Source: an uncultured Rikenellaceae bacterium (GTDB lineage Bacteria; Bacteroidota; Bacteroidia; Bacteroidales; Rikenellaceae). From it: DNA of 9,973 nucleotides. The position numbers were made by a program, and so were the translations under genes. The notes under the pieces are model-generated. The model was not told the DNA's origin. It ran no database searches and saw only the letters and a program-made list of their open reading frames with translations. This document shows, one piece after another, positions 1 to 7,166 of the stretch. The DNA lies in assembly GCA_947176715.1 (NCBI GenBank), contig CAMWRR010000050.1:1-9973 (forward strand). The letters run 5' to 3'. Position 1 is the stretch's first letter. Each line of letters begins with the position of its first letter.

Positions 1-475
1 TGTCGGATGTGAGCTTGGAGATGATGTCGCCCTTGCGCTCGTTGGAGAAGAAGCGCACGTTGAGGCGCATGACATTGCGGTAGAGGGCGTCGCGCAGGTT
101 CTGCAACGTATGTATGCGGAAGTTCTCCATTATCTTCTGGGAGGCGAAGCGGAACGCATTGCTCAACAACACCGACACCACCACCACGCCGGCAAGGAAT
201 CTCAACACGTCAGGCAACGAATATTCGGCACCGAAACGCAAGTTTATCAGATATTTGAGAACATCTTCCAGATATTCCGGTTTCAGTGCGAACTGCGGCA
301 TCGAGGTGACGGCACGCGTCATGGTCTCGCCGTCGAACAAGGTGTTCAGAAGCGGGATTATGAGCGTGAATGTCAGTGTGTTGAACACCGCATGCAACAC
401 CACGCAGAAGAAATATGGAACGGCATATACGCCTACCGGGCTGGCAAACTTGAATATTCTAAGGAATGTCTTCAT
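1..475 (-). CDS. ABC transporter, N-terminal transmembrane part (partial, runs off left edge)
   Basis: The minus strand reads open from an ATG at 475-473 to the window edge, giving 158 residues with no stop. A hydrophobic segment lies at about residues 15-45 and a second at about 88-108. They are followed by a helix ending in FFSNERKGDIISKLTSD (residues 142-158). That pattern matches the first intracellular loop of the ABC exporter membrane domain (typically FF...G-[DE]-[IL]-[IL]-S-[RK]-[LM]-T-x-D). Known family members are inner-membrane half-transporters with a C-terminal ATPase (MsbA/LmrA-like) that export lipids, peptides or drugs. Here the ATPase half lies outside the window, so the substrate cannot be named. 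The loop between the first two helices, about residues 46-87, is long. No clear TAnnTTTG box precedes the start, so it may be read through from the peptidase gene 155 bp upstream on the same strand. Confidence 0.85.
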   Translation of the reverse strand, partial: MKTFLRIFKFASPVGVYAVPYFFCVVLHAVFNTLTFTLIIPLLNTLFDGETMTRAVTSMPQFALKPEYLEDVLKYLINLRFGAEYSLPDVLRFLAGVVVVSVLLSNAFRFASQKIMENFRIHTLQNLRDALYRNVMRLNVRFFSNERKGDIISKLTSD

Positions 476-560
476 CCGAAAATCTGTGTGTTACCGGCAG
501 ACCGTCGCCCGCCGCGATTCGTATTGCTCCGACCTCTTATGCCTCGGTGTTGTGAACATG

Positions 561-624
561 CCGTCGCATACGTGACGGGAGGAACCCCTCCGGCACAGGC
601 GGCTTGCGGTCGGTCTTCCGCCGC
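561..624. repeat. Cluster of three short inverted repeats between peptidase and ABC transporter genes
   Basis: Three small dyads lie within 64 bp: CCGTC/GACGG (561-565 with 574-578), GGAGG/CCTCC (578-582 with 587-591, loop AACC) and GCGGC/GCCGC (599-603 with 620-624). The last one begins 6 bp past the peptidase stop codon on the minus strand. Each stem is only 5 bp, apart from possible wobble extension of the first, and none is followed by a T-run on the minus strand. They are therefore poor intrinsic terminators. They may shape the 3' end of the peptidase mRNA or be chance in GC-rich sequence. Confidence 0.25.
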
Positions 625-630
625 ATGTCG

Positions 631-2670
631 TTAGAGGAACGAGTAGTCGCGCGAATATCCGAGCATCTGTTCGGTATAGTCGTCGGGATAGCTTATGACT
701 ATGTCGGCTATCGTGTCGTCTTTGCCGTGGGGCACCGGTTTGCCCTCCTTGTCCACAGGGGTGAGCACGGGGTTGACGAAACCGCTGTACGGCGCTATGT
801 CGAGACGGGCGAAACGCTCCAGCACCTCGGCATGCAGCTCGGGGTCGACCTTGACACCGTAATCCTCCACGAGCTTGCGTCCCGCCTCGAAGTCGCCCTC
901 GCTCTTGATGCGCTGTATCTCGCGGAGCAGCTGTCCGAAGAGGTCGCGCAGCTTGTCGTAGTCGTTGATTACCACGTATCTCTTGCCGTTGTCGGCCACG
1001 ACGAACTCTATCACGTTGTCGGCCTTGCCATGCTCGTAGCACCAGCGCGCTATGAGCTGACGGTCGCGCATGTGGGCCTCGGCTATATCCTTGCCCGGCT
1101 CTATGCGGGTGAGCTGGCCCATGATGCCGTTGAATACGGCGTTGTAGTAGCCCGCTTTCATTACCTCTTTGCTCGGCACTATGCCTAACTCTATGAGCTT
1201 GTCGTCGCCCAGATAGTAGAGGGCGAAGAGGTCGGCGCGCGCCTCCTCCAGTGTGGAGCCGTAGTTCTTTAGCTCGTCGCCCTTGACTCCGGGGGCCAGC
1301 TTGCCCGAGCCGTGACCGAGACATTCGTGCATGTCGGTGTGCAGGTCTCCGGCCAAAGCGCCCCATTTGCGGGCCAGCTCCTTGTCCTCGTCGCGGAGGG
1401 TGAACTCGTCCGCGAAGCCGTTACCCTCGGCCACCTCGTTGTAGGCGTGGGTGATGTTCTGTATGGTCACCGACTTGGAGCCGTGGTCGCGACGGATCCA
1501 GTCAGAGTTGGGCAGGTTGATGCCTATGGGGGTGGCGGGATAGGAGTCACCGCCTAATTGCGCCACCGTTATGACCTTGGCCGACACACCCTTGACAGCC
1601 TCTTTCTTATAGGCCGAGTCGATGGGCGAGTTGTCCTCGAACCACTGGGCGTTGCGGCTCAACACCTCTGTGCGCTTTGTGGCCTCTATGTTCTTGAAGT
1701 TGACGTTGGCCTCCCATGCCCCCTTGTAGCCGAGCGGGTCTTCGTAGCTCTCTATGAAGCCGTTGATGAAGTCCACCTGGCTGTCGCCGTCCTCCAGCCA
1801 CAGTATGCTGTAACGGTCGAACTCTTTGAGGTCGCCGCTCTTGTAGTACGACACGAGGGCCTCTATGGTGGCTCTCTGCGCGGGGTTCTCCGCTACCGTG
1901 GCCGCCTTTTCGAGCCAGTAGACTATCTGTTCTATGGCGGGGGAGTATGTGCCTCCCATGCGCCATACCTCCTCGTATATCTTGCCGTCGCGTTTGACCA
2001 GACGGCTGTTGAGCCCGGCCATGACCGGCTGCGGATCGGTGCTGTCTATGAGTGCGGCGTAATACTCCTCGGCCTCTTTCTGGGTGACCCCGTCGTAGTA
2101 GTTGACCGCCGCCGATGCCACCATGTCGATGCCGTCGCGCTGGTCGCAGAGGGTGGGGTATAGCTCGGGGTCGAATATGGCGGGCTTTATGAGGGCCAAA
2201 AGCTCCTCCTTGCCGGCGAGCGACGGGGTGGCCGCCGCGAGCGAGTCGAAATAGCTCTCGGTGAAGCCGGGCACGAATTTGTCGTTGGAGTAGTGGTGGT
2301 GTATGCCGTTTGCGAACCACACTTTCTTGAGGTATTTCTCGAACTGTTTGAAGCGAGGGTCGTCGCTGTCGCCGCCGTAAGAGAGGTATATCTCTTCGAG
2401 GGTCTTGCGTATGGGCAGGTTGAGGGCGAATTTCTGGTCGTAGAGTATGTCGCGTCCGCACAACGCCGCCTGCGACAGATAGTAGACCAGCTTCTTCTGT
2501 CTGAGCGAGAGCGAGTCGAAGTCGGGAACCTGATAACGCAACACCTTAACGTCGTCGAATCTGTCTATCTGCCATTTAAAATCGTTAGCATCCATCTTTT
2601 CGTCGTTTTGACGGCCGCACCCCACAGCAAGGAGAATAGCGGCGCATATCAATATGCCTTTTTTCATCAT
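631..2670 (-). CDS. Dipeptidyl peptidase III-type zinc metallopeptidase (M49), predicted lipoprotein
   Basis: This 679-residue protein carries the M49 zinc-binding motif HECLGH (residues 448-453) and the second motif EEARAD (475-480). His448, His453 and Glu476 are the expected zinc ligands and Glu449 the catalytic acid/base. Dipeptidyl peptidase III removes dipeptides from the N-terminus of short peptides. The length and the HEXXXH spacing agree with Bacteroides DPP III, which also has a Cys inside this motif. The N-terminus has two lysines, a hydrophobic stretch (5-17) and AVGC with Cys18, a plausible signal-peptidase II lipobox, so the enzyme is probably membrane-anchored outside the cytoplasm. 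The acidic pair after Cys18 (NDE at 22-24) lies further out than the usual surface-export signal, so whether it faces the periplasm or the surface is unclear. Two adjacent ATGs (2670 and 2667) are equally good starts. The gene stands alone, divergent from the operon at 2816. Confidence 0.93.
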   Translation of the reverse strand: MMKKGILICAAILLAVGCGRQNDEKMDANDFKWQIDRFDDVKVLRYQVPDFDSLSLRQKKLVYYLSQAALCGRDILYDQKFALNLPIRKTLEEIYLSYGGDSDDPRFKQFEKYLKKVWFANGIHHHYSNDKFVPGFTESYFDSLAAATPSLAGKEELLALIKPAIFDPELYPTLCDQRDGIDMVASAAVNYYDGVTQKEAEEYYAALIDSTDPQPVMAGLNSRLVKRDGKIYEEVWRMGGTYSPAIEQIVYWLEKAATVAENPAQRATIEALVSYYKSGDLKEFDRYSILWLEDGDSQVDFINGFIESYEDPLGYKGAWEANVNFKNIEATKRTEVLSRNAQWFEDNSPIDSAYKKEAVKGVSAKVITVAQLGGDSYPATPIGINLPNSDWIRRDHGSKSVTIQNITHAYNEVAEGNGFADEFTLRDEDKELARKWGALAGDLHTDMHECLGHGSGKLAPGVKGDELKNYGSTLEEARADLFALYYLGDDKLIELGIVPSKEVMKAGYYNAVFNGIMGQLTRIEPGKDIAEAHMRDRQLIARWCYEHGKADNVIEFVVADNGKRYVVINDYDKLRDLFGQLLREIQRIKSEGDFEAGRKLVEDYGVKVDPELHAEVLERFARLDIAPYSGFVNPVLTPVDKEGKPVPHGKDDTIADIVISYPDDYTEQMLGYSRDYSFL

Positions 2671-2682
2671 ATAGGTTATTAA

Positions 2683-2714
2683 TTAGGGCATTTGGCCGGA
2701 AAACATTATCTTTG
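2683..2714 (+). promoter_or_regulatory. Candidate Bacteroidetes-type promoter for the GNAT-cvpA-rsgA-aminotransferase operon
   Basis: The sequence TATCTTTG (2707-2714) is a perfect match to the Bacteroidetes -7 consensus TAnnTTTG. TTAG (2683-2686), a three-of-four match to the -33 TTTG, lies 20 bp upstream, which is the usual spacing. Transcription would start near 2721 and leave a leader of about 95 nt before the ATG at 2816. A second TTTG at 2691-2694 is only 12 bp from the -7 box and therefore too close. Confidence 0.5.
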
Positions 2715-2800
2715 CTTTCGGAAAAACAGCCCGGGCGACGTGTGGACGGACTCGGTGCCGTTATGGCGGTGTTCGTCCTGTCTGCGCCCTATTTTTACGA

Positions 2801-2808
2801 CAAATATA
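2801..2808 (-). promoter_or_regulatory. Candidate -7 box for the DPP III gene
   Basis: Read on the minus strand this is TATATTTG, a perfect TAnnTTTG match, placing the start near 2794 and giving a leader of roughly 124 nt to the ATG at 2670. No good -33 element is found at the normal 19-21 bp spacing, so the call is weaker than that of the divergent partner. It lies only 8 bp from the opposite gene's start codon. Confidence 0.35.
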
Positions 2809-2815
2809 GCAAAAT

Positions 2816-4039
2816 ATGACCAAATATATCCTTTCGGAGGTCAAAACAGCCGCCGACCGCCGACAATTCCTCGATGTGGTCGACCGGATATATGCCGCTT
2901 GCGACGAATATATCCGGCCTTGGGACCACGACATAGAGGGTGTTTTCGACCCCTCCAAGAACCGTCTTTTCGACGGAGGAGAGGCCATAAGATGGGTGCT
3001 CCTCGACGATAAGGGCGAGGCGGTGGGTCGCATAGCCGCCTTCTACAACCGCAAAAACGCGTTCGACACGGCGGAGCAACCCACCGGAGGATGCGGCTTC
3101 TTCGAGTGCATCGACTCCAACGAGGCGGCCGCCGTGCTCTTCGACGCGGCACGCGACTGGCTCTCTTCCCGCGGCATGGAGGCTATGGACGGTCCGGTCA
3201 ACTTCGGCTCTCGCGACACATGGTGGGGGCTGTTGGTGGACGGTTTCTACCCGCCCATCTACGGCATGAACTACAACCACCCCTACTACAAGCACCTGTT
3301 CGAGGATTACGGCTTCAGAAACTATTTCGACCAGTACTCGTTCCGTCGCGACATGATAGGCGACGACCTCAACGAGGCGGTATTCAACAAGGCCGGACGT
3401 CTGGAGCAGAATCCCGACTACGAGTTCCGTTCGTTGCGAAAGAGAGACCTCGCCACCGCCGGCGAGAGCTTCCGCACCATATACAACAAGGCGTGGGCCG
3501 GCTTCAACGGCGTGTCGCCCATGACCGAGGAGCAGGCGCGCGAGATGATGAGGTCGCTCAAACCTATCATCGACCCGAGGCTGATAGTCTTCGCCTATCA
3601 CAAGGGCGAGCCTATCGGTTTCTTCGTCAACGTGCCCGACATAAACGGCGCCATACGCCATCTGCACGGCAAGTTCGGTCTGTGGGCCAAGCTCAGGTTT
3701 CTCTATCATCTAAAGATAAAACGTTCGTGCCGTACCGTCATGGGGCTTGTCTTCGGGGTGTTGCCCGAGTATCAGGGCAAGGGCATAGAGTCCGGCATGA
3801 TAGGCCATTTCAAGAAGGTTGCCGACAGTATCCGCGGAAGTTACGATGCGTTGGAGCTGGTGTGGGTCGGTGACTTCAACCCTCTGATGATAAGGATGGT
3901 GGAGAGCTATGTGGTGGCCAAAAGATACAAGACCCACACCACCTATCGCTATCTGTTCGACAGAGACAAGCCCTTCTCGCGGTGCCCCCGGGTGTCGAGG
4001 AGTCGCAAGGCTGTGCTGGAGGAGAGACAAAACGGTTAG
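2816..4039 (+). CDS. GNAT-type N-acetyltransferase family protein
   Basis: This 407-residue cytoplasmic protein has no signal peptide or membrane segment. The C-terminal half shows a GNAT fold. A strand VMGLVFGVLP (308-317) leads into YQGKGIESGM (319-328), the acetyl-CoA pyrophosphate-binding loop of the Q/R-x-x-G-x-G/A type. After it comes a helix and a strand ending LELVWVGDFNPLMIRMVES (346-364), reminiscent of the N-x-x-[AM]-x-x-x-x motif late in GNAT domains. The N-terminal half (about 1-180, including the aromatic stretch DTWWGLLVDGFYPPIYG at 134-150) is likely a diverged partner domain, as in YghO-like proteins. The substrate is unknown. The ATG is preceded by an A/T-rich leader typical of Bacteroidetes. 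It is the first gene of a four-gene run, with the CvpA-family start codon 3 bp after its stop. Confidence 0.75.
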   Translation: MTKYILSEVKTAADRRQFLDVVDRIYAACDEYIRPWDHDIEGVFDPSKNRLFDGGEAIRWVLLDDKGEAVGRIAAFYNRKNAFDTAEQPTGGCGFFECIDSNEAAAVLFDAARDWLSSRGMEAMDGPVNFGSRDTWWGLLVDGFYPPIYGMNYNHPYYKHLFEDYGFRNYFDQYSFRRDMIGDDLNEAVFNKAGRLEQNPDYEFRSLRKRDLATAGESFRTIYNKAWAGFNGVSPMTEEQAREMMRSLKPIIDPRLIVFAYHKGEPIGFFVNVPDINGAIRHLHGKFGLWAKLRFLYHLKIKRSCRTVMGLVFGVLPEYQGKGIESGMIGHFKKVADSIRGSYDALELVWVGDFNPLMIRMVESYVVAKRYKTHTTYRYLFDRDKPFSRCPRVSRSRKAVLEERQNG

Positions 4040-4042
4040 AAG

Positions 4043-4780
4043 ATGAATCTGCTCGATATAATATTCGTAATTCTCTTTATCTATGCCTTGGTCAAGGGTT
4101 ACAGGGCGGGGCTTATACTCGAGTTGTGCGGTATAGTGGGCGTCATAGCGGCGGCCTACCTCTCCTATCGTCTGGCCGATGAGATAGCCGTATCGCTCTT
4201 TCCGTCGTTCTCGTTCAGTTACCCGCTGTCGTTCGTTATCGTCTTCGTTGCGGTGCTCGTCGTTATAGGCATGGCGGCGCGGGTGGTGAGCCGTGTCATC
4301 AACTTCACCGGCATGGGCATGATAAACAAGATGTGCGGCGCCGTGGCATCGTTTCTCAAGATGGCCATAGTGCTGGCTGTGTTCGTGGCTCTGTTCAACG
4401 GTCTCAACAACATGACAGGGTGGATCAAGCGCGACAGTCTCCGAGGCTCCGCCGGTTATGTGGCTCTTTTGTCGCTGTCCGATACCTTCTTCCCGCGCAT
4501 CGACTTCAAGGGGCCGGCAATGTCCGAGGAGATATTGCGCGGCATATCGGAACAGCTCGGCACGGGTGCCCTCTTTATGGAGGGCGATTCGGTTCGCGCT
4601 CCGGAACGTAAGAAGGGGCCGTCGCCGCTCGACAGCGTTATAGAGGTGTTGCGTCGCAAAGCGGCCGATACGTCGCTCTCCGACGCCAACGGCATATCGG
4701 TGGCAACGGTGGACATAGACAGCATCGTAGCCAAAGGGGGCGACAAGATTGACCGTATCATAAACATTATAGCCGAATGA
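4043..4780 (+). CDS. cvpA: CvpA family membrane protein with C-terminal extension
   Basis: This 245-residue protein has four predicted membrane helices (about 4-17, 24-42, 60-79 and 100-119). The loop after helix 1 reads KGYRAG (18-23), close to the KGxxxG signature of CvpA-family proteins (colicin V production family, associated with envelope functions). The membrane core ends near residue 125, and about 120 mostly hydrophilic residues follow. E. coli CvpA is about 160 residues, so the tail from about 155 to 245 is additional. It is charged, contains several acidic and basic runs, and has no motif I recognise. The gene starts 3 bp after the GNAT stop, and its TGA stop overlaps the rsgA start in ATGA, implying translational coupling. 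The family call is good; the molecular role is poorly known. Confidence 0.85.
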   Translation: MNLLDIIFVILFIYALVKGYRAGLILELCGIVGVIAAAYLSYRLADEIAVSLFPSFSFSYPLSFVIVFVAVLVVIGMAARVVSRVINFTGMGMINKMCGAVASFLKMAIVLAVFVALFNGLNNMTGWIKRDSLRGSAGYVALLSLSDTFFPRIDFKGPAMSEEILRGISEQLGTGALFMEGDSVRAPERKKGPSPLDSVIEVLRRKAADTSLSDANGISVATVDIDSIVAKGGDKIDRIINIIAE

Positions 4781-5706
4781 GAGGTGTAGTCACAAAGAGC
4801 ACCGGCAGCTGGTACGAGGTGGAGTGCGACGACGGTCTGTCGCTCAGATGCCGTCTCCGCGGACGGTTGCGGCTGGAGGGGGTGCGCACCACCAACCCTT
4901 TGGCCGTGGGCGACATGGTGACGCTGGAGCCGGAGGGTGACGACGGCAACCGCGGCGTGATAACATCCTTGGAGCCTCGCCGCAACTACATAATACGCCG
5001 CTCTACCAACCTCTCCAAAGAGGCCCACATAATAGCGGCCAATATAGATACGCTCTTTCTGGTGGCTACGCTCGATTTCCCTCCGGTGAGCCTCGAATTT
5101 ATCGACCGCTTCCTTGTGACGGCGCGGGTGTATCGTGTGCCGGTGGTCATTGTGCTCAACAAGATGGACCTTTTCGAGGGGGAGGAGTTCCGCCCGTTCG
5201 TCGATAACTTCCGCTCCATATACGAGAGGGCCGGCTACAAGGTTGTGGAGTGCTCGGCTCATGAGGGGCGCGGCACCGACACCGTCAAAGAGATGATGAT
5301 AGGGCGCGTGTCGCTCTTCTCGGGCAATTCGGGGGTGGGCAAGTCTACCCTGATAAACGCCGTGGCCCCGCATGTCGAGGCGCGCGTAGGCGACATATCG
5401 GCGGCCCACTTCAAGGGACGCCACACCACCACCTTCTCCGAGATGTTCAAGCTGCCGGAGGGTGGATACATAATAGACACCCCGGGCATCAAAGGGTTCG
5501 GCCTCATAGACATAGAGCCGGAGGAGGTGGCCCGCTACATGCCCGACCTCTTCGAGCTGAGCGAGGGTTGCCGCTTCTACAACTGCACCCACACCCATGA
5601 GCCGGGATGCGCCGTCAAGGCCGCCGTAGAGAGCGGCGAGCTGTCGGCGGAGCGTTACAACAGCTACCTCAAGATGGTGGAGAGAGACGAGAAATACAGA
5701 TTATAA
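4777..5706 (+). CDS. rsgA: Ribosome small-subunit biogenesis GTPase RsgA (YjeQ family)
   Basis: This 309-residue protein shows the circularly permuted GTPase order diagnostic of RsgA. An N-terminal OB-fold-like region (about 1-70) is followed by the G4 motif NKMD (128-131), G1/P-loop GNSGVGKST (183-191), the switch element GRHTTT (214-219) and G3 DTPG (234-237). A C-terminal zinc motif has Cys265, Cys270, His272 and Cys278. Known members bind the 30S subunit late in assembly, check the decoding centre and release after GTP hydrolysis. All key residues are present and the length is normal for the family. The start overlaps the upstream cvpA stop by 4 bp, and the aminotransferase follows after 1 bp. 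Ile codons are 14 ATA, 2 ATC and 1 ATT. Confidence 0.97.
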   Translation: MRGVVTKSTGSWYEVECDDGLSLRCRLRGRLRLEGVRTTNPLAVGDMVTLEPEGDDGNRGVITSLEPRRNYIIRRSTNLSKEAHIIAANIDTLFLVATLDFPPVSLEFIDRFLVTARVYRVPVVIVLNKMDLFEGEEFRPFVDNFRSIYERAGYKVVECSAHEGRGTDTVKEMMIGRVSLFSGNSGVGKSTLINAVAPHVEARVGDISAAHFKGRHTTTFSEMFKLPEGGYIIDTPGIKGFGLIDIEPEEVARYMPDLFELSEGCRFYNCTHTHEPGCAVKAAVESGELSAERYNSYLKMVERDEKYRL

Positions 5707-5707
5707 C

Positions 5708-6907
5708 ATGGAAATACTTGCCAAACGGTTTCTCCGGCACGTCGGTCAGACCTCGCCCGCCCCTATGGGCATAACGGTGGAGCGTGCCGAAGATATATAC
5801 CTCTATACCCCCGACGGTCGCCGTTACATAGACCTTATCTCGGGTGTGTCGGTCAGCAACGTGGGCCACTCCAACAAGGCGGTGACGGAGGCGGTCAAAC
5901 GTCAGGCCGACAGTTACATGCACCTTATGGTCTACGGCGAGATGATACAGAGTCCGCAGGTAGATTTCGCCACCGCCATACTCCGTCACACCCCCGAGGC
6001 CATAGACTGCCTCTATTTTGTCAACTCGGGGAGCGAGGCGATAGAGGGTGCGCTCAAACTGGCCAAACGATACACGGGTCGCACCGAGCTTATATCGTTC
6101 CGTAACGCCTACCACGGCTCCACGCACGGCGCCCTCTCAATGATGGGGAGCGAATACTACAAGAGCGCCTTTAGGCCCCTGCTTCCGGATGTGAGGCAGA
6201 TAACGTTCGACGACATAGCCTCGTTGGACGCCGTGACCGAGAGGACGGCGGCGGTGCTGATAGAGCCTGTGCAGGGCGAGGGTGGATATTTCGCCTCGTC
6301 GCCGGAGTTTCTATCGGCGTTGCGCAATCGTTGCGACAGAACGGGCGCCATGCTAATCTTCGACGAGATACAGAGCGGTTTCGGACGTACCGGTAACATC
6401 TTCGCATGGGAGTGTTACGGCATAGCTCCGGATATAATCTGCATGGCCAAGGCTATGGGGGGAGGTATGCCGCTCGGAGGTTTCGCCGCCTCCTACGAGG
6501 TGATGAAGACGCTCACCTTCGACCCTGTGCTCGGCCATATAACCACTTTCGGCGGCCATCCGGTATGTTGTGCGGCCGGGTTGGCGGCGTTGAAATACAT
6601 CGAGGACAACGCTCTTGTCGATGCCGTCCCTGACAAGGAGAGGCTGTTCCGCTTCTTGCTCTCCGGGCTGCCGCACCTGAAGGAGATACGTAGCGTAGGG
6701 CTTATGATAGCCCTCGACTTCGGCGACGAGCTGTTACGCGAAAAGGTTACGTCGGAGTGCGTGTCGCGCGGACTCGTCACAGAGAGCTTCCTGTTCTGCC
6801 CTACGGCCATGCGCATAGCACCGCCGCTTACCATAACCGAGTCACAGATAAGAGAGGTGTGCGCGATAATAGTCGAGGCTGTGGAAAAGGTGTTGAAAAA
6901 CGGTTGA
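5708..6907 (+). CDS. Class III pyridoxal-phosphate aminotransferase (acetylornithine/GABA aminotransferase-like)
   Basis: This 399-residue cytoplasmic enzyme carries the fold-type I, subgroup III features. NSGSEA (106-111) binds the PLP phosphate. FDEIQSGFGRTG (218-229) contains Asp219, which contacts the pyridine nitrogen, and AKAMGGGMPLGG (247-258) contains Lys248, the expected Schiff-base lysine. TTFGGHP (279-285) supplies the threonine that reaches the phosphate across the dimer. Members transfer amino groups between an omega-amino or amino acid substrate and 2-oxoglutarate. Candidates include acetylornithine, ornithine and 4-aminobutyrate aminotransferases. No arginine-biosynthesis gene is nearby, so I do not assign argD. 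It is the last gene of the operon, 1 bp after the rsgA stop. Confidence 0.92.
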   Translation: MEILAKRFLRHVGQTSPAPMGITVERAEDIYLYTPDGRRYIDLISGVSVSNVGHSNKAVTEAVKRQADSYMHLMVYGEMIQSPQVDFATAILRHTPEAIDCLYFVNSGSEAIEGALKLAKRYTGRTELISFRNAYHGSTHGALSMMGSEYYKSAFRPLLPDVRQITFDDIASLDAVTERTAAVLIEPVQGEGGYFASSPEFLSALRNRCDRTGAMLIFDEIQSGFGRTGNIFAWECYGIAPDIICMAKAMGGGMPLGGFAASYEVMKTLTFDPVLGHITTFGGHPVCCAAGLAALKYIEDNALVDAVPDKERLFRFLLSGLPHLKEIRSVGLMIALDFGDELLREKVTSECVSRGLVTESFLFCPTAMRIAPPLTITESQIREVCAIIVEAVEKVLKNG

Positions 6908-7090
6908 TTCGCTGTTTGAGGGATGTTGAAATGTGCTCGGTAAGATGTAGGTAAATCCGGCCTTTTATGCCGAGACTGGTCTTTACGAACCGCCTGTGTT
7001 TAATGCCCGGATGTGTATTACGCTCCTCTGGCCGCTCGGTTCGGTAATTGTAACGGCTTTTATCTGTCATCCGGTCAATAACCGTTATAA

Positions 7091-7140
7091 ATAGAGTGCA
7101 CCCCAAAAGTTTTGCATTTGACTTTTGGGGTGCACTCTAT
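7091..7140. repeat. Perfect 20-bp inverted repeat with 10-nt loop between convergent genes
   Basis: The left arm ATAGAGTGCACCCCAAAAGT (7091-7110) and right arm ACTTTTGGGGTGCACTCTAT (7121-7140) are exact reverse complements around the loop TTTGCATTTG (7111-7120). It lies 26 bp past the plsY stop and 183 bp past the aminotransferase stop, where a bidirectional terminator would be expected. There is no real T-run after either arm. The minus direction has only a mildly A/T-rich TTATAA and the plus direction continues ATTGGACC. The arm, with GTGCACCCCAAAAGT, resembles from memory the terminal inverted repeats of Bacteroidetes IS3-type elements. Alternatives are an unusual terminator, an IS-end-derived palindrome or an attachment/recognition site. 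Confidence 0.9.
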
Positions 7141-7166
7141 ATTGGACCTTATTTCATATAGAAGTT

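Noticed and set aside
491..1366. 291-codon arginine-rich open frame on the minus strand
   Set aside because: It overlaps the C-terminal part of the DPP III gene in another frame. The basic, low-complexity translation is typical of an out-of-frame reading of GC-rich sequence.
1558..2163. 201-codon plus-strand open frame inside the DPP III gene
   Set aside because: It is antisense to a confidently identified peptidase and has no family resemblance.
2795..3709. 304-codon open frame on the minus strand
   Set aside because: It is antisense to the GNAT gene, with no recognisable motif and no separate promoter or leader. It is a shadow of the coding strand.
4456..5598. 380-codon open frame on the minus strand
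   Set aside because: It lies antisense to the CvpA-family gene and rsgA, both of which have clear family motifs. The translation is compositionally odd and shows no domain. Long antisense frames are expected from the codon bias here.
7031..7061. Possible terminator GCCG...CGGC followed by TTTTA after the aminotransferase
   Set aside because: Only four base pairs are continuous; extending the stem needs a five-base bulge. It is too weak to call.
6828..7106. 92-codon minus-strand open frame reaching into the convergent gap
   Set aside because: It overlaps the end of the aminotransferase and one arm of the palindrome, and I see no supporting motif or promoter.
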